From positions 372,001 to 436,000 of the forward strand of contig NZ_JAFIBY010000004.1 of NCBI RefSeq assembly GCF_017832355.1: a DNA stretch of 64,000 nucleotides, read 5' to 3'. Numbering within the stretch: position 1 is the first letter of the stretch; each line of letters starts with the position of its first letter. This DNA comes from Serratia sp. PL17. GTDB lineage: Bacteria; Pseudomonadota; Gammaproteobacteria; Enterobacterales; Enterobacteriaceae. The notes under the pieces are model-generated. The model was not told the origin of the DNA and did not search any database. It was given only the letters and a program-made list of their open reading frames with translations. Positions 19,978-30,382 of the stretch are shown here, piece by piece. Both the position numbers and the translations under genes were made by a program.

Positions 19978-21327
19978 TTATCCTTCCTGCTCAATCTTGG
20001 TCAGCACGTCGCGCAGCACCGGAGCGTATTCATACTTGCCGGGGCAAACGAAGGTGCATAGCGCCAGATCTTCTTCGTCCAGTTCCAGACACCCCAACGC
20101 CTGTGCACTGTCGCTGTCACCCGCCAACAGATCACGCAGCAGCAGCGTCGGCAGGATATCCAGTGGCATGACGCGCTCATAGTTACCGATCGGCACCATT
20201 GCACGCTCACCGCCGTGGGTGGTGGTCGAGAAGGCAAACAGTTTGTTCTTCAGGAAGTGGCCCAGCGTGGTGCGGGTGATGGAAAACTTATCCGGCGACG
20301 GTGCGATCCAACCGAATAACTCTTTATCGCGCCCTTCCTGCAGTACAGAAACCAGCGAGTGGAAACGGCCAAGGTAGGCGTTCGGCCCGGCGACATGCGT
20401 CCCGCTCAACACTGAGCCAGAAATCACGCGGTTTTCACCGGCTTTCAAACGGCCTGCTGTCAGTTCATCGAGGCTGGCGCCCAGACGGGTACGCAGCAGC
20501 ACGGGGTTTTCCACCTGCGGTCCAGCCAACGCAACTACTCGACGAGTATCGAGCATGCCCGTGGTGAACAACGTGCCAATGGCAATCACGTCCTGGTAGC
20601 CGATATGCCAGACGGTCTTTTTCAAACTGACCGGTTCGAGGAAATGAATATGAGTCCCCACTAGCCCCGCAGGGTGCGGGCCGGCGAACTCGTTATAGGT
20701 GACCTGCGCATCGGGCTGTTTACCCAGGTTCGCGCCGGCAGCGTGACAAACATGCACCTTGCCGTCGGTCATACGCGCCAATACCGCCAGCCCAGCGTTG
20801 AACGCCGCTAGCTGCTCGGCAATGATCACCTGCGGATCGGCAGCCAGCGGCTGGCTATCCATTGCGGTGACGAAAATTGCACGTGGGGTGGTACCGGGAG
20901 CCGGTGTTTTACTGAACGGCCGGGTGCGCAGCGCGGTCCATAAACCGCTGGCGAGCAGTTCGCTTTCGACCTGTTCACGCGGCAGCATGGCCAGCTCAGC
21001 TACGGGGTAATGAGCAAACGCCAGTTGATCATCACCGCCGTTCTCAACAGCGATCACAACCGACTGCAATACGCGCCGCTCACCACGGTTGATGGCCACA
21101 ATACGGCCACTGGCGGGCGCGGTGAAGAAAACCCCGGGGGTCTTTTTATCTTCGAACAGCGCCTGACCTTTCTTCACGGTATCGCCTTCCTGCACCAGCA
21201 TGGACGGGCGCATTCCGACGTACTCTTCCCCAAGCAGGGCGACATGCTGAATTATTGGGCCGTCCTGAATCGCCTGAATCGGTGCTCCGGCAATGGGCAG
21301 ATCTAACCCTTTTCTGATTTTAATCAT
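19978..21327 (-). CDS. nqrA: Na+-NQR subunit A
   Basis: Peripheral cytoplasmic subunit of 449 residues, first gene of the nqr operon. It begins [16 protein letters not shown], the conserved N-terminus, has the biotinyl-lipoyl-like segment [18 protein letters not shown], and ends with a cysteine-containing [24 protein letters not shown]. The complex couples NADH oxidation by ubiquinone to Na+ export. The ribosome site is weak. A long inverted repeat lies in the leader at 21371-21425. Confidence 0.97.
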   Translation of the reverse strand: MIKIRKGLDLPIAGAPIQAIQDGPIIQHVALLGEEYVGMRPSMLVQEGDTVKKGQALFEDKKTPGVFFTAPASGRIVAINRGERRVLQSVVIAVENGGDDQLAFAHYPVAELAMLPREQVESELLASGLWTALRTRPFSKTPAPGTTPRAIFVTAMDSQPLAADPQVIIAEQLAAFNAGLAVLARMTDGKVHVCHAAGANLGKQPDAQVTYNEFAGPHPAGLVGTHIHFLEPVSLKKTVWHIGYQDVIAIGTLFTTGMLDTRRVVALAGPQVENPVLLRTRLGASLDELTAGRLKAGENRVISGSVLSGTHVAGPNAYLGRFHSLVSVLQEGRDKELFGWIAPSPDKFSITRTTLGHFLKNKLFAFSTTTHGGERAMVPIGNYERVMPLDILPTLLLRDLLAGDSDSAQALGCLELDEEDLALCTFVCPGKYEYAPVLRDVLTKIEQEG

Positions 21328-21907
21328 AGGATTTATACGATGTTGGTTAGTTTCACACGTCTTACCGGCCCCAGAGGCTGGTGCTGACGATGCCTGGATG
21401 ATGAGGCTGCATCAACAGCCTCTGGGTTGGGCGCAACGGCATCACGCTCAACATGAAATCTTGCGCACTGACAAAATGGGATCACGTACATTCCGTTGAT
21501 TAACTCCTGCACCCATTTTTTGGCGCGATAAAAACGCTGTTAATATTTTGCTGCCGCCGAATGTCCACATACTAGACAGGGTGATGACATCAACACCTCT
21601 GCTCCGCGACCCTAACAGCAGGTTTATTCGAGACGGAATATTAACATTTTCCACAACATTTTTCTGCGTTGGGCAGTGACCTGAGTCAAGCAAACGCAAT
21701 TAAATTTTGGCCCTTTTACATCACTAATCGTTAAAATCTGCCTGTCGATTCACTTTTATCGAAGTTTGTAGTTTTTTTATACATATCGCATATTGCTAAA
21801 ATAGAACACACTGGTAATCTGACGGTGTTTTAAGACCGTAAAACAATAATCAGTGGCATGTTGGCCATGAACATTGAGCCAGCAGATAAATATAAGCAGG
21901 AATAATA
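21328..21907. other. 580-bp divergent region between nqrA and dpaA, with inverted repeat
   Basis: No gene is convincing. CCAGAGGCTG (21371-21380) is perfectly repeated inverted as CAGCCTCTGG (21416-21425), 44-98 bases upstream of nqrA; in the nqr leader RNA it would form a stable stem. The dpaA side is AT-rich (about 21710-21830) and should hold its promoter. I could not assign a regulator. Confidence 0.55.
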
Positions 21908-22678
21908 ATGAGAAAAATCGCACTGTTGTTTGCGATGCTTTTTTCTATGCCGATGATCACGGCCTGCAGCGCCAGCGAGCAGGTTCCCGAGGTTCCGGTA
22001 GTTAAACAGCAATTAGTCGGTTCACCGGTCTATATTCAGATTTTCAAAGAAGAACGCACGCTGGAATTGTATGCCAAAATGGGCAACGAATTCCGCTTGG
22101 TAAAGTCTTTCCAAATCTGTAATTTCTCCGGCGGCCTCGGCCCAAAACGCCGTGAAGGTGACTTTAAAAGTCCAGAAGGCTTTTATAGCGTTGACGCACG
22201 TCATCTGAAACCCGACAGTAAGTATTATCGGGCAATAAATATCGGTTTCCCTAATGATTACGATAAATCACAGGGGTATTCCGGCGCTTATCTGATGATC
22301 CACGGTGAATGTAAATCGATTGGTTGTTATGCGATGACCAACACGTATATGGACGAGATTTACCGTTACGTCGAAGCTGCATTCGCTTACGGCCAGAGCC
22401 GGATTGATATCAGTATCTATCCGTTCCGCATGACCGATCAGAACCTGAAACGCCACGGCTCATCCAACTACATCGCCTTCTGGCGTCAGTTGAAGCCAGG
22501 CTACGACTACTTCGTCAAAAACCATCAGCCGCCGATGGTCAGCGTAGCCAACGGTCAGTACGTGCTGGGCCAACCCGTGCTGAGCAGCAGCCAGATGACG
22601 CAATATGCGTCAACCACGGCTCCCGCTGTCAGTACCAATCCCTTCGCTCAGGCCAAGCCGCTCACCGAAGTGAAATAG
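21908..22678 (+). CDS. dpaA: L,D-transpeptidase-family protein DpaA (YafK/LdtF)
   Basis: A 256-residue envelope protein of the YkuD fold. In E. coli the homologue YafK/LdtF was shown to cut the bond between Braun lipoprotein and meso-diaminopimelate of peptidoglycan rather than to make crosslinks. The active-site motif is [16 protein letters not shown] with H132 and C140. The N-terminus is a signal sequence ending MITAC, which fits a lipobox (C20). The C-terminal part from about residue 200 is low-complexity ([20 protein letters not shown]). Its last 69 bases overlap the end of the convergent yafJ gene. Confidence 0.93.
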   Translation: MRKIALLFAMLFSMPMITACSASEQVPEVPVVKQQLVGSPVYIQIFKEERTLELYAKMGNEFRLVKSFQICNFSGGLGPKRREGDFKSPEGFYSVDARHLKPDSKYYRAINIGFPNDYDKSQGYSGAYLMIHGECKSIGCYAMTNTYMDEIYRYVEAAFAYGQSRIDISIYPFRMTDQNLKRHGSSNYIAFWRQLKPGYDYFVKNHQPPMVSVANGQYVLGQPVLSSSQMTQYASTTAPAVSTNPFAQAKPLTEVK

Positions 22679-23416
22679 CGCGAATTCGCCTGGTGCAATC
22701 TTGTGCCAGGTTTCATTCGCCGTCAGTGGCTGGGTGGCGATCACCGTGACCACATCGTTAGGTGTGGTCTGCTGCTGAAAATCAATCTCTACATCCTGAT
22801 CGAGCAGCGTCGCTTTACCAAAAGGTGCGCGACGCGTAATCCAATACAGATTGGTGGAGCAATAGGCCATCACAAAGCGCCCATCCGACAGCAGCATATT
22901 GAATACCCCTTTCTGACGCAGTTGATCCGCCAGCAAAGCGATATAACGGAAGACCGGTGGCCAGCGGCTAGGGGTGCGCGGGTATTTAAGTGAAAGCTGG
23001 TGCAGCAACCAGCAGAAAGCGTACTCACTGTCGGTCTGACCAACCGGGCGGAAAGTGCCGGTTTCCAGTTGGCGATAGCCTTTCAGCTGGCCATTGTGTG
23101 CGTAGGTCCAATTACGTCCCCAGAGTTCACGGGTGAACGGGTGGGTATTTTCCAGCGAAACTTCACCGCGATTGGCCTGACGGATATGCGAGACCACCGC
23201 GCAGGATTTGATGGGGTATTCTTGCACCAGGCGTGCTATCGGCGAGTCGAAACTCGGCTGGGGATCCTTAAACGTGCGGCAACCGTTCCCTTCGTAGAAG
23301 GTAATGCCCCAACCATCTTTATGTGGCCCTGTACGGCCACCGCGCTGAACCAACCCGGTAAAGCTAAAGCAAATATCGGTCGGTACGTTTGCGCTCATCC
23401 CGAGCAGTTCACACAT
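22610..23416 (-). CDS. yafJ: Class II glutamine amidotransferase YafJ
   Basis: A 268-residue protein with an N-terminal nucleophile glutaminase domain: the start [12 protein letters not shown] places Cys2 as nucleophile after Met removal, and [38 protein letters not shown] and AHNGQLKGY are the conserved glutamine-binding segments. No synthase domain follows, so the acceptor of the released ammonia is unknown. An upstream start three codons earlier would bury the cysteine and is rejected. The protein is about a dozen residues longer than E. coli YafJ and its 3' end runs into dpaA. Confidence 0.92.
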   Translation of the reverse strand: MCELLGMSANVPTDICFSFTGLVQRGGRTGPHKDGWGITFYEGNGCRTFKDPQPSFDSPIARLVQEYPIKSCAVVSHIRQANRGEVSLENTHPFTRELWGRNWTYAHNGQLKGYRQLETGTFRPVGQTDSEYAFCWLLHQLSLKYPRTPSRWPPVFRYIALLADQLRQKGVFNMLLSDGRFVMAYCSTNLYWITRRAPFGKATLLDQDVEIDFQQQTTPNDVVTVIATQPLTANETWHKIAPGEFALFHFGERLGLSEGIGTDSGSRG

Positions 23417-23518
23417 CGCCAGCACTCCTTAACCACACTGACACCGTCTATCTATACGGGTGCAGTAGACGGCACCCGTACTATAATTAATGAGGGACCA
23501 GGGGCCCCTCAGCAGCTA

Positions 23519-24100
23519 TTACGCCTTAACCATCTCTTTTTCGATCAGTTGAATCAAGATGTGAATCGCTTTGATATGGATTTCCTGAATACGGTCGGCA
23601 TAGCCGAAGTGCGGCACACGGATTTCCACGTCGGCGGAACCCGCCATTTTGCCGCCATCTTTGCCGGTAAGGGTGATCACTTTCATTCCCTTCGCACGCG
23701 CCGCTTCGATAGCTTTAATGATATTGCCGGAGTTGCCGGAGGTGGAAATGCCCAGCAATACGTCACCTTCACGGCCTACCGCTTCCACATAGCGTGAAAA
23801 CACGTACTCATAGCCGAAATCGTTGCTGACGCAGGACAAGTGGCTAACGTCGGAAATGGCAATCGCCGGATAGCCCGGACGGTTTTCACGGTAGCGGCCC
23901 GTCAGCTCTTCGGCAAAGTGCATGGCGTCACAGTGGGAGCCGCCGTTGCCGCAGGAGATAACTTTCCCACCGGCTTTAAAGGAATCGGCCAGCAGCACCG
24001 CTGCACGTTGAATCGCGTCGATATTGGCGTCGTCATTGATAAATTTTGCCAGGGTATCGGCCGCTTCGTTCAGTTCACTACGAATAAGGTCGTGGTACAT
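23519..24100 (-). CDS. gmhA: Phosphoheptose isomerase
   Basis: Converts sedoheptulose 7-phosphate to D-glycero-D-manno-heptose 7-phosphate, the first step to the LPS inner-core heptose. The 193-residue SIS-domain protein starts [17 protein letters not shown] and contains [21 protein letters not shown] and [17 protein letters not shown], plus the C-terminal [20 protein letters not shown] with zinc and catalytic histidines. ATG 24100 has AGAGG upstream. It is transcribed away from fadE, the order seen in E. coli (lpcA-fadE). Confidence 0.97.
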   Translation of the reverse strand: MYHDLIRSELNEAADTLAKFINDDANIDAIQRAAVLLADSFKAGGKVISCGNGGSHCDAMHFAEELTGRYRENRPGYPAIAISDVSHLSCVSNDFGYEYVFSRYVEAVGREGDVLLGISTSGNSGNIIKAIEAARAKGMKVITLTGKDGGKMAGSADVEIRVPHFGYADRIQEIHIKAIHILIQLIEKEMVKA

Positions 24101-24310
24101 GAGGAACCTCTTGTTATCGTCAATCTTCCGCCCCGCAGTGTAACGGATCGGGGAAAAACCGAGAAGCACTGTGAGTTAAACAGCACCGCGGTTGAGGCAC
24201 CAATGAGGTTTTTGATTATTGATGCGGTCAGTTTGTGACTTAAGTTGTAATTAAACTGTAAATGCATTGATAAAAATATGGCGTTGTACTAAAACCTATT
24301 ACATACACAC

Positions 24311-24327
24311 AACAGGTCAGACCTCTT
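24311..24327. promoter_or_regulatory. FadR operator upstream of fadE
   Basis: AACAGGTCAGACCTCTT matches the FadR operator pattern (TGGTC-N-GACC core with one mismatch each side) and lies 19-35 bases upstream of the fadE ATG. FadR without long-chain acyl-CoA would repress fadE here. Confidence 0.8.
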
Positions 24328-24345
24328 GCCACTTTGGAGCTTCTT

Positions 24346-26802
24346 ATGATGGTTCTTAGTATTGTTGTTTTGCTGGCACTCATTGGTGTGGTGTTTTATC
24401 ACCGAGTGAACCTCACCCTCAGTAGCCTTATTCTTCTGGCATACACCGCTGCTATGGGCGCCATTGGTCTGTGGACCTTTTGGATGCTGCTGCCGCTGGC
24501 GATTATCCTGCTGCCATTGAACGTCGCCTCATTGCGTCGTTCCATGCTCTCTGCCCCGGCGCTGCGTGCGTTCCGCAAGGTAATGCCACCTATGTCCACC
24601 ACCGAAAAGGAAGCTATCGAAGCCGGTACTACCTGGTGGGAAGGCGACTTGTTCCGCGGTACGCCGGACTGGAACAAGCTGCATAACTACCCGAAACCGC
24701 AATTGACCGCCGAAGAGCAGGCGTTTATTGACGGCCCAGTGGAAGAAGCCTGCCGTATGGCGAACGACTTCCAGATCACCCATGAACTGGCCGATTTGCC
24801 GCCGGAACTGTGGGCATATCTGAAAGAACACCGCTTCTTCGCGATGATCATCAAGAAAGAATACGGCGGCCTGGACTTCTCTCCTTATGCACAGGCACGC
24901 GTGCTGCAAAAACTGTCCGGCGTTTCCGGTATCCTGGCCATCACCGTTGGCGTGCCTAACTCCCTCGGCCCAGGTGAACTGTTGCAGCACTACGGTACTG
25001 ATGAGCAGAAAAATCACTACCTCCCAGGCCTGGCACGTGGCGATGAGATCCCTTGTTTCGCCCTGACCAGCCCGGAAGCAGGCTCCGATGCCGGCGCTAT
25101 TCCAGATGTCGGCACCGTCTGTATGGGCGAGTGGCAAGGCGAACAGGTCTTGGGCATGCGCCTGACCTGGAACAAACGCTATATCACGCTGGCTCCGGTT
25201 GCGACTGTGCTTGGCCTGGCGTTCAAACTGTATGACCCGAACCATCTGCTCAGCGATAATGCATCTCCTGGCATCACCTGTGCGCTGATCCCAACCAGCA
25301 CCCCAGGTGTGGAAATCGGTAACCGTCACTTCCCGCTGAACGTCCCCTTCCAAAACGGTCCGACTCGCGGTAATGACGTGTTTGTCCCCATTGATTACAT
25401 CATCGGTGGGCCAAAAATGGCCGGCCAGGGCTGGCGTATGCTGGTTGAGTGTCTGTCTGTCGGTCGCGGTATCACGCTGCCTTCCAACTCCACCGGCAGC
25501 GTGAAATCCATGGCGCTGGGGATTGGTGCTTACGCGCATATCCGCCGTCAGTTCAAACTCTCTATTGGCAAGATGGAAGGTATCGAAGAGCCGTTGGCAC
25601 GCATCGCCGGTAACACCTATGTGATGGATGCAGCAGCTACGTTGATCACCAGCGGCCTGATGCTGGGCGAAAAACCGGCTGTCCTCTCAGCTATCGTGAA
25701 ATACCATTGTACCCACCGTGGCCAGCAGGCAATCATTGATGCAATGGATATCGCCGGCGGTAAAGGGATCATGCTCGGCAAATCCAACTTCCTGGCCCGT
25801 GCCTATCAAGGTGCACCTATCGCCATCACGGTTGAAGGGGCGAACATCCTGACCCGTACCATGATGATCTTCGGTCAGGGCGCTATCCGCTGCCACCCAT
25901 ACGTTCTGGACGAAATGGCAGCAGCGCAGAAGAACGATCTGAACGCCTTTGACAAATCACTGTTCGGCCACCTGGGCCACGTGGGCAGCAACAAGGTACG
26001 CAGTTTCTGGCTGGGCCTGACGAACGGCCGCACCAGTGGCACACCAACCAAAGACGCAACTCGCCGCTATTATCAGCAGTTGAACCGTCTGAGCGCGAAC
26101 CTGGCACTGCTGTCGGACGTATCCATGGGTGTTCTGGGAGGTAGCCTGAAGCGTCGTGAGCGTATCTCCGCCCGTCTGGGGGATATCCTCAGCCAAATGT
26201 ACCTGGCATCCGCTACGCTGAAACGTTTTGAAGATGAAGGCCGTCAAAAAGAAGATTTACCGCTGGTTCACTGGGGCGTTCAGGACAGCCTGCACCAGGC
26301 AGAGCAAGCGTTGGACGATCTGCTGCGTAACTTCCCGAACCGCTTTATCGCCGGTGCAATGCGCTTCGTGATCTTCCCGTTCGGCCGTGTGCATACCGCC
26401 CCGTCCGACCGCCTGGATCACCAGTTGGCCAAGATCCTCCAACAGCCGTCTGCCACCCGTAGCCGCCTGGGCCGTGGCCAGTATCTGACGCCAAGCGAGC
26501 ATAACCCAATTGGCCTGATGGAAGCCGCGCTGGTTGATGTGATCGCCGCCGAACCGATTCACGACCGTCTGTGCAAGGCAGCAGGCAAGAATCTGCCGTT
26601 CACCCGACTGGATCGCCTGGCGCAACGTGCGCTGGAAGAAGGCAAGATTAACGCGGATGAAGCGAAGATCTTGGTGAAAGCCGAAGAGAGCCGCCTGCGT
26701 TCCATTAACGTTGATGACTTCGAGCCGGATGCGCTGGCGGCCAATAAGCCGGAAAAGTCGCTAAAGCTGGATAAGCGCCAGAAACAGACCGAAGCCGCGT
26801 AA
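24346..26802 (+). CDS. fadE: Acyl-CoA dehydrogenase FadE
   Basis: First step of fatty acid beta-oxidation: FAD-dependent dehydrogenation of acyl-CoA. The 818-residue protein has two N-terminal hydrophobic helices ([18 protein letters not shown] and [18 protein letters not shown]), then the large acyl-CoA dehydrogenase domain with [36 protein letters not shown] and [23 protein letters not shown] substrate and flavin segments, and a C-terminal extension typical of FadE. ATG 24346 follows TTGGAGC; a TTG four codons upstream is the Shine-Dalgarno itself. A FadR site lies in the promoter and a strong terminator follows. Confidence 0.97.
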   Translation: MMVLSIVVLLALIGVVFYHRVNLTLSSLILLAYTAAMGAIGLWTFWMLLPLAIILLPLNVASLRRSMLSAPALRAFRKVMPPMSTTEKEAIEAGTTWWEGDLFRGTPDWNKLHNYPKPQLTAEEQAFIDGPVEEACRMANDFQITHELADLPPELWAYLKEHRFFAMIIKKEYGGLDFSPYAQARVLQKLSGVSGILAITVGVPNSLGPGELLQHYGTDEQKNHYLPGLARGDEIPCFALTSPEAGSDAGAIPDVGTVCMGEWQGEQVLGMRLTWNKRYITLAPVATVLGLAFKLYDPNHLLSDNASPGITCALIPTSTPGVEIGNRHFPLNVPFQNGPTRGNDVFVPIDYIIGGPKMAGQGWRMLVECLSVGRGITLPSNSTGSVKSMALGIGAYAHIRRQFKLSIGKMEGIEEPLARIAGNTYVMDAAATLITSGLMLGEKPAVLSAIVKYHCTHRGQQAIIDAMDIAGGKGIMLGKSNFLARAYQGAPIAITVEGANILTRTMMIFGQGAIRCHPYVLDEMAAAQKNDLNAFDKSLFGHLGHVGSNKVRSFWLGLTNGRTSGTPTKDATRRYYQQLNRLSANLALLSDVSMGVLGGSLKRRERISARLGDILSQMYLASATLKRFEDEGRQKEDLPLVHWGVQDSLHQAEQALDDLLRNFPNRFIAGAMRFVIFPFGRVHTAPSDRLDHQLAKILQQPSATRSRLGRGQYLTPSEHNPIGLMEAALVDVIAAEPIHDRLCKAAGKNLPFTRLDRLAQRALEEGKINADEAKILVKAEESRLRSINVDDFEPDALAANKPEKSLKLDKRQKQTEAA

Positions 26803-26825
26803 CTGCAATAATCACATTTCCTCAG

Positions 26826-26852
26826 GGGGCGATAATTCATCGCCCCTTTTTT
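26826..26852 (+). terminator. fadE terminator
   Basis: GGGGCGAT (26826-26833) pairs with ATCGCCCC (26839-26846) around AATTC, followed by TTTTTT. Confidence 0.93.
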
Positions 26853-26979
26853 ATTGCCGCTAGAAAATGCGCAGCAATTCGCAACATTGAAAAACGACTA
26901 ATTTAATCTTGGGAATAATTGGATAGGCTGCGGATGGGTGCTCTGGATCTTTCTGTCCGGAGCCTTGGCAACGGATTAA

Positions 26980-27099
26980 CCCAATGGATTTCATGTTGCA
27001 GCTAGGCGGCAAGTTCGGGCATCCCCGCGAGCTCACTTTGGTGAGTGACCGGGGTAAGCGAATGCAGCCAACAACGCTGCAGCTTGAAAGACGAAGGGG
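26980..27099. repeat. Palindromic intergenic repeat, copy B
   Basis: Ends are inverted: the left end TTTCATGTTGCAGC (from 26989) mirrors the right end GCTGCAGCTTGAAA (to 27089). The centre has CCCC and GGGG arms around GAGCTCACTTTGGTGAGTGA. Same family as the copies near 42700 and 55200. It lies just upstream of the hok-like locus, next to the 3' end of its antisense RNA. Confidence 0.75.
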
Positions 27100-27100
27100 A

Positions 27101-27158
27101 AGAAAGAGAAAGGCCCCGAGTCGATATTATCAACCCGAGGCCACTCTCATGTCTAAGC
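27101..27158 (-). ncRNA. Sok-like antisense RNA of the hok locus
   Basis: On the minus strand a promoter-like pair TTGCCT (27188-27193) and TAACCT (27165-27170) is spaced 17 bases, giving a start near 27158. The RNA would cover the start codon and ribosome site of the mok-like leader. Its 3' end is a 14-bp hairpin (27112-27142, loop AAU) followed by UUUCUCUUUC. Three pairs of this stem are G-U in the minus RNA, while the plus strand would have three A-C mismatches, so the hairpin belongs to the minus transcript. Exact ends are inferred. Confidence 0.75.
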
Positions 27159-27241
27159 AACATCAGGTTAGCCTCTTACCCGCCGCAAGGCAAGGACAAG
27201 GAGGTCAAAAATGCAGCAAGAACGGGTCGTTCTCAGGCTGA
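27149..27241 (+). CDS. Mok-like leader peptide overlapping hok
   Basis: A 30-residue reading frame starting ATG 27149 with GAGG at 27137-27140 and running MSKQHQVSLLPAARQGQGGQ to a stop at 27241. It overlaps the first 31 bases of the hok-like gene in another frame. In hok/sok systems translation of mok opens the hok start site, and the antisense RNA blocks mok. Position, size and overlap fit this role; the peptide itself need not be functional. Confidence 0.65.
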   Translation: MSKQHQVSLLPAARQGQGGQKCSKNGSFSG

Positions 27242-27363
27242 TGATTATCTGCATCACGTTGATAGCGCTGATGTGGATTACCCGCGGTTCGCTATGCGAA
27301 TTGCGCATCAAACTGGGGGACACGGAGGTTGCAGCCATTTTGGCTTACGAACCCGAAAGGTAA
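27211..27363 (+). CDS. Hok/Gef family type I toxin
   Basis: A 50-residue membrane toxin. It begins MQQERVVLRLMIICITLIAL, a single membrane helix, then has the family signature RGSLCELRIK with the conserved cysteine, and ends EVAAILAYEPER, close to the A-A-x-L/F-A-Y-E-S ending of HokC/HokE. Hok proteins insert into the inner membrane and collapse the membrane potential. GGAGG at 27200-27204 precedes the ATG. The gene is too short for most gene callers and may be missed in other annotations. Chromosomal copies are often silent; this one has an intact frame, an overlapping leader and an antisense RNA. Confidence 0.92.
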   Translation: MQQERVVLRLMIICITLIALMWITRGSLCELRIKLGDTEVAAILAYEPER

Positions 27364-27369
27364 GGCAAC

Positions 27370-27398
27370 CCAACGGCGGGGCTCGCCCCGCCTGTTGG
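27370..27398 (+). terminator. Hairpin at the 3' end of hok
   Basis: GGCGGGGC (27375-27382) pairs with GCCCCGCC (27385-27392), extended by CCAAC (27370-27374) with GTTGG (27394-27398). It directly follows the hok stop. The loop is very short, and no long T run follows. Confidence 0.6.
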
Positions 27399-27449
27399 TT
27401 GTTGACGACTGATCCATGAGCACCCTCCCCCACGGCATCCACCACGCTT

Positions 27450-28649
27450 CTAACCGTTCTGGCGGATACGCGCCAGTAAGGCATCAATATGCTCAATCTG
27501 TGGCGCGTTCACGATCAACGCACGGCCCAACCCCAAGGCATTCCGCTGACATTCAATGCGCATCTCGGTATCGTCTATGCTGTCCAGATCGGCAACATGT
27601 GCCAGGCCAATAGTGCGACGAATCAGCTCACTGCCACAGTAACCTACCGCATCCGTCCACACCTGTTGCAGGAACTGTTCGGCATAGCCTGGTACCGCCA
27701 ACGCAAGTTCACGGGTCTGTTGGTGACATAATGCCAGGAAACGATCGGAGAAAATCAGCCAAAGCTCGCGCACATCTTGTAAACGCTGCTCACGCCCAGC
27801 GGCGGCGTCACGCGGCCCGAGAAGTCCCGGCAAACCGCAGTAATTCAACAACAGGTTCCCCAGCACGCTGCCGACGTCAAAGCCGATCGGGCCGTAGAAA
27901 CCAAACTCGGCATCTATCGCCTTCAGTTTACCTTCTGCGACAAAAATCGAGCCGCTGTGAATATCGCCATGCAGCAGCGCTTCTGCCTTGCTCAAGAAGC
28001 GATGCTTCAACCCGGCTACCGCCAGTTTTAGCGGCGCATCGTTACGCAGTTCAACTACTTGCGGCAACAACGCCGCATCGAATTGATTACGTTCATGATC
28101 AATATAAGGATCGGTAAAGAATAGATCTTCGGTGATCTGGCACAGTTCAGGATTGGTAAAGCGGCTGACCTCCGCCTTTTTCTGCTGTGCCGACTGATAA
28201 AAGTCGGAGGTATGGAAGAGGGTCTGGGCCAAATATTCCGCCAATTGCCCAACCGCCAACGGATAATACTTGCCCTTGAGCAATTCACTGCGCCAGATGT
28301 GGTGGTCAGAGAGATCTTCTTGCACCATCACGGCCAGCTCGGGATCGTGATGAAGCACCTTTACCGTATGCCGTGGGCAAAAACCACCGTGGATCAACAA
28401 GGTTTCCGCTTCAATACGCGCACGATCCAGGGTCAATGGCCAAGATTCACCCACACAACGCACGTACGGAAGCGCCTGTTTGACGATCACCCGGCTTATG
28501 CCGTCACGATCGCGGATCTTGAACACCAGGTTTAAGTTACCGTCGCCAATCTCGTCGGCGCTAACAAGCGCGTGAGGATCGGCCAACAGCCCATATTGGC
28601 GGGCATATTCAACGGCATCGGCAGCAGTAAACGTACGATAGTGCGACAT
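27450..28649 (-). CDS. mtnK: 5-methylthioribose kinase
   Basis: Phosphorylates 5-methylthioribose to its 1-phosphate, entry to the methionine salvage pathway. The 399-residue protein begins [20 protein letters not shown] and has the aminoglycoside phosphotransferase-like core: [20 protein letters not shown] (nucleotide lobe), [14 protein letters not shown] (catalytic aspartate) and [20 protein letters not shown] (metal site). ATG 28649 has AGAGGGG upstream. It is divergent from mtnA with a MetJ-box array between them. Confidence 0.96.
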   Translation of the reverse strand: MSHYRTFTAADAVEYARQYGLLADPHALVSADEIGDGNLNLVFKIRDRDGISRVIVKQALPYVRCVGESWPLTLDRARIEAETLLIHGGFCPRHTVKVLHHDPELAVMVQEDLSDHHIWRSELLKGKYYPLAVGQLAEYLAQTLFHTSDFYQSAQQKKAEVSRFTNPELCQITEDLFFTDPYIDHERNQFDAALLPQVVELRNDAPLKLAVAGLKHRFLSKAEALLHGDIHSGSIFVAEGKLKAIDAEFGFYGPIGFDVGSVLGNLLLNYCGLPGLLGPRDAAAGREQRLQDVRELWLIFSDRFLALCHQQTRELALAVPGYAEQFLQQVWTDAVGYCGSELIRRTIGLAHVADLDSIDDTEMRIECQRNALGLGRALIVNAPQIEHIDALLARIRQNG

Positions 28650-28697
28650 TCCCAACCCCTCTTTCCTGTCTCTCTGACACAGCGATTATTATTTTTT

Positions 28698-28737
28698 AGA
28701 CGTAAAAGCATTTGGACGTCTATACATCTGGAAGTCA
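28698..28737. promoter_or_regulatory. MetJ-box array between mtnK and mtnA
   Basis: Five adjacent 8-bp units occupy 28698-28737 in register. The best are AGACGTAA at 28698-28705 and GGACGTCT at 28714-28721, against the met box AGACGTCT. Tandem boxes are how MetJ binds cooperatively with S-adenosylmethionine. Placement between divergent mtnK and mtnA suggests control of both. Confidence 0.82.
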
Positions 28738-28793
28738 TGTTGGCAGAATAGCTTTCCAGATGCAATAACTACGCAACAAGGAATTAACCGCCG

Positions 28794-29822
28794 ATGCAAG
28801 CGCTTAACACCACCAGTTTGACCCTGAGAGACAACCGACTTTGGATCCTCGATCAACAGGCTCTGCCGCAGGAAAAACAATGGCGTCCCTGTGACAGCGT
28901 GGAAGAGTTGGTGGGACATATTCACAGCCTGCGAGTACGGGGCGCACCGCTGATCGGCCTGTCCGCCAGCCTGCTGTTGGCCCTGTTGGCAGAGCGCGGC
29001 CTGCCGCGTGAAGAGCTGGAGCAAGCGCTGATGACCCTACGTGCCTCAAGGCCGACGGCGGTCAACTTGATGAACAATCTGGACCGCATGAAGCTCGCGC
29101 TGGCGCAACCTCACTGGGTACCCGCGATGGTGGAAGAGGCATTGCGATTAGTGGATGAAGACCGCAAATTGTGTGACCGCATTGCCAATCACGGTGCCGA
29201 ATTGGTGAAACCCGGCAGCCGCCTGCTGACACATTGCAACACCGGTGGTTTGGCAACCGCGGGTATTGGCACAGCCATTGGCGTGCTGCTGCGTGCTCAT
29301 CAGCAAGGCAAGGTACAACAGGTGTGGGTCGATGAAACCCGTCCGCTGCTACAGGGAGGGCGGCTGACCGCTTGGGAACTGGGCGAACGGGGTATCCCAT
29401 ATACGCTGATTTGCGACGCCATGGCCGCTAGCCTAATGGCACAGGGCCAGGTAGATGCCGTGTGGGTAGGTGCCGACCGCATCGCCGCCAACGGTGATGT
29501 CGCCAATAAGATTGGCACCTATAGCCTGGCGGTACTGGCGCATTATCACCGCATTCCGTTCTACGTCGCTGCGCCGCACACCACCCAGGATCCGCACTGT
29601 CCCAATGGAGCGGCAATCCCGATTGAGCAACGGGCTGCGGCTGAGGTGACCGGCGTCGCCGGGAGCTTTGGTTCATGCCAGTGGGCGCCTGTTGATGCCC
29701 CGGTCTATAACCCGGCATTTGACGTGACGCCAGCGGCACTGATTAGCGGTTGGGTATTCGACAGCGGCGTAATCACACCGCAACAAGTCAATGAGGGGAT
29801 ATTCACGCGGGCGTTAGGTTAA
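28794..29822 (+). CDS. mtnA: Methylthioribose-1-phosphate isomerase
   Basis: Converts 5-methylthioribose 1-phosphate to methylthioribulose 1-phosphate. The 342 residues fit the family (eIF2B-like fold). Key segments are [20 protein letters not shown], the catalytic cysteine in [20 protein letters not shown], the catalytic aspartate in [21 protein letters not shown], and [18 protein letters not shown]. Divergent from mtnK, convergent with mtnD. AAGGA 9 bases upstream supports the start. Confidence 0.97.
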   Translation: MQALNTTSLTLRDNRLWILDQQALPQEKQWRPCDSVEELVGHIHSLRVRGAPLIGLSASLLLALLAERGLPREELEQALMTLRASRPTAVNLMNNLDRMKLALAQPHWVPAMVEEALRLVDEDRKLCDRIANHGAELVKPGSRLLTHCNTGGLATAGIGTAIGVLLRAHQQGKVQQVWVDETRPLLQGGRLTAWELGERGIPYTLICDAMAASLMAQGQVDAVWVGADRIAANGDVANKIGTYSLAVLAHYHRIPFYVAAPHTTQDPHCPNGAAIPIEQRAAAEVTGVAGSFGSCQWAPVDAPVYNPAFDVTPAALISGWVFDSGVITPQQVNEGIFTRALG

Positions 29823-29829
29823 CGCCCGC
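29807..29829. terminator. Hairpin between convergent mtnA and mtnD
   Basis: GCGGGCGTTA (29807-29816) pairs with TAACGCCCGC (29820-29829). It includes the mtnA stop codon. No clear T run follows on either strand, so termination strength is uncertain. Confidence 0.45.
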
Positions 29830-29839
29830 ATCATTGCGG

Positions 29840-30382
29840 TCAGTCGAGACGTGGATACGCATCGGCGATGTCGTCGCCGGTGAAATGTGCCACCCAGCCT
29901 TCGGGATTATCGAATACGCGGATCGCCGTGAAATTCGGTGCCGAGCCCATATCAAACCAATGGCGGGTATCGGCCGGTACCGAGATCAGATCGTTCTTCT
30001 CACACAGGATCTGGAAGATCTTGCCCTCCAGATGCAGGCAGAACAGCCCTGCTCCCTCCACAAAGAAACGCACTTCATCTTCGCCGTGTGTGTGTTCGGA
30101 GAGGAACTTGCTGCGTAACACGTCGCGCTGCGCATTGTCAGGACGCATGCTAATCACATCCCAGCTCTGGTAGCCTTTTTCTGCCACCAGCCGATCAATT
30201 TGCTGCTGATAGGCGGCAATCACCGTGGCTGGTTCTGGGTTTTCACCCAGTTCGCGATCCGCCTGCCAGCGTTCGAAGCGTACGCCAATCTGCGCCAATT
30301 GCTGCTGAATCGCCTGCGCATCGTTGCTCTGCCACAAAGGTTGCTGCGGCTCTTTATCACTGAAAATGGTTAATCCACTCAT
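29840..30382 (-). CDS. mtnD: Acireductone dioxygenase
   Basis: Last oxygen-dependent step of methionine salvage: with Fe2+ it yields 2-keto-4-methylthiobutyrate and formate, with Ni2+ an off-pathway set including CO. The 180-residue cupin shows the metal ligands H97, H99 and E103 in [14 protein letters not shown] and H141 in [11 protein letters not shown], one residue offset from the Klebsiella enzyme. Its ATG overlaps the mtnC stop by 4 bases, so mtnB-mtnC-mtnD are coupled. Confidence 0.97.
   Translation of the reverse strand: MSGLTIFSDKEPQQPLWQSNDAQAIQQQLAQIGVRFERWQADRELGENPEPATVIAAYQQQIDRLVAEKGYQSWDVISMRPDNAQRDVLRSKFLSEHTHGEDEVRFFVEGAGLFCLHLEGKIFQILCEKNDLISVPADTRHWFDMGSAPNFTAIRVFDNPEGWVAHFTGDDIADAYPRLD

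Noticed and set aside
21448..21699. 83-codon minus-strand frame upstream of nqrA
   Set aside because: No ribosome site, no recognisable features, and it covers the nqr leader and promoter region.
28650..28793. SAM riboswitch upstream of the mtn genes
   Set aside because: No riboswitch-like stem pattern is visible; the region is filled by MetJ-box units instead.
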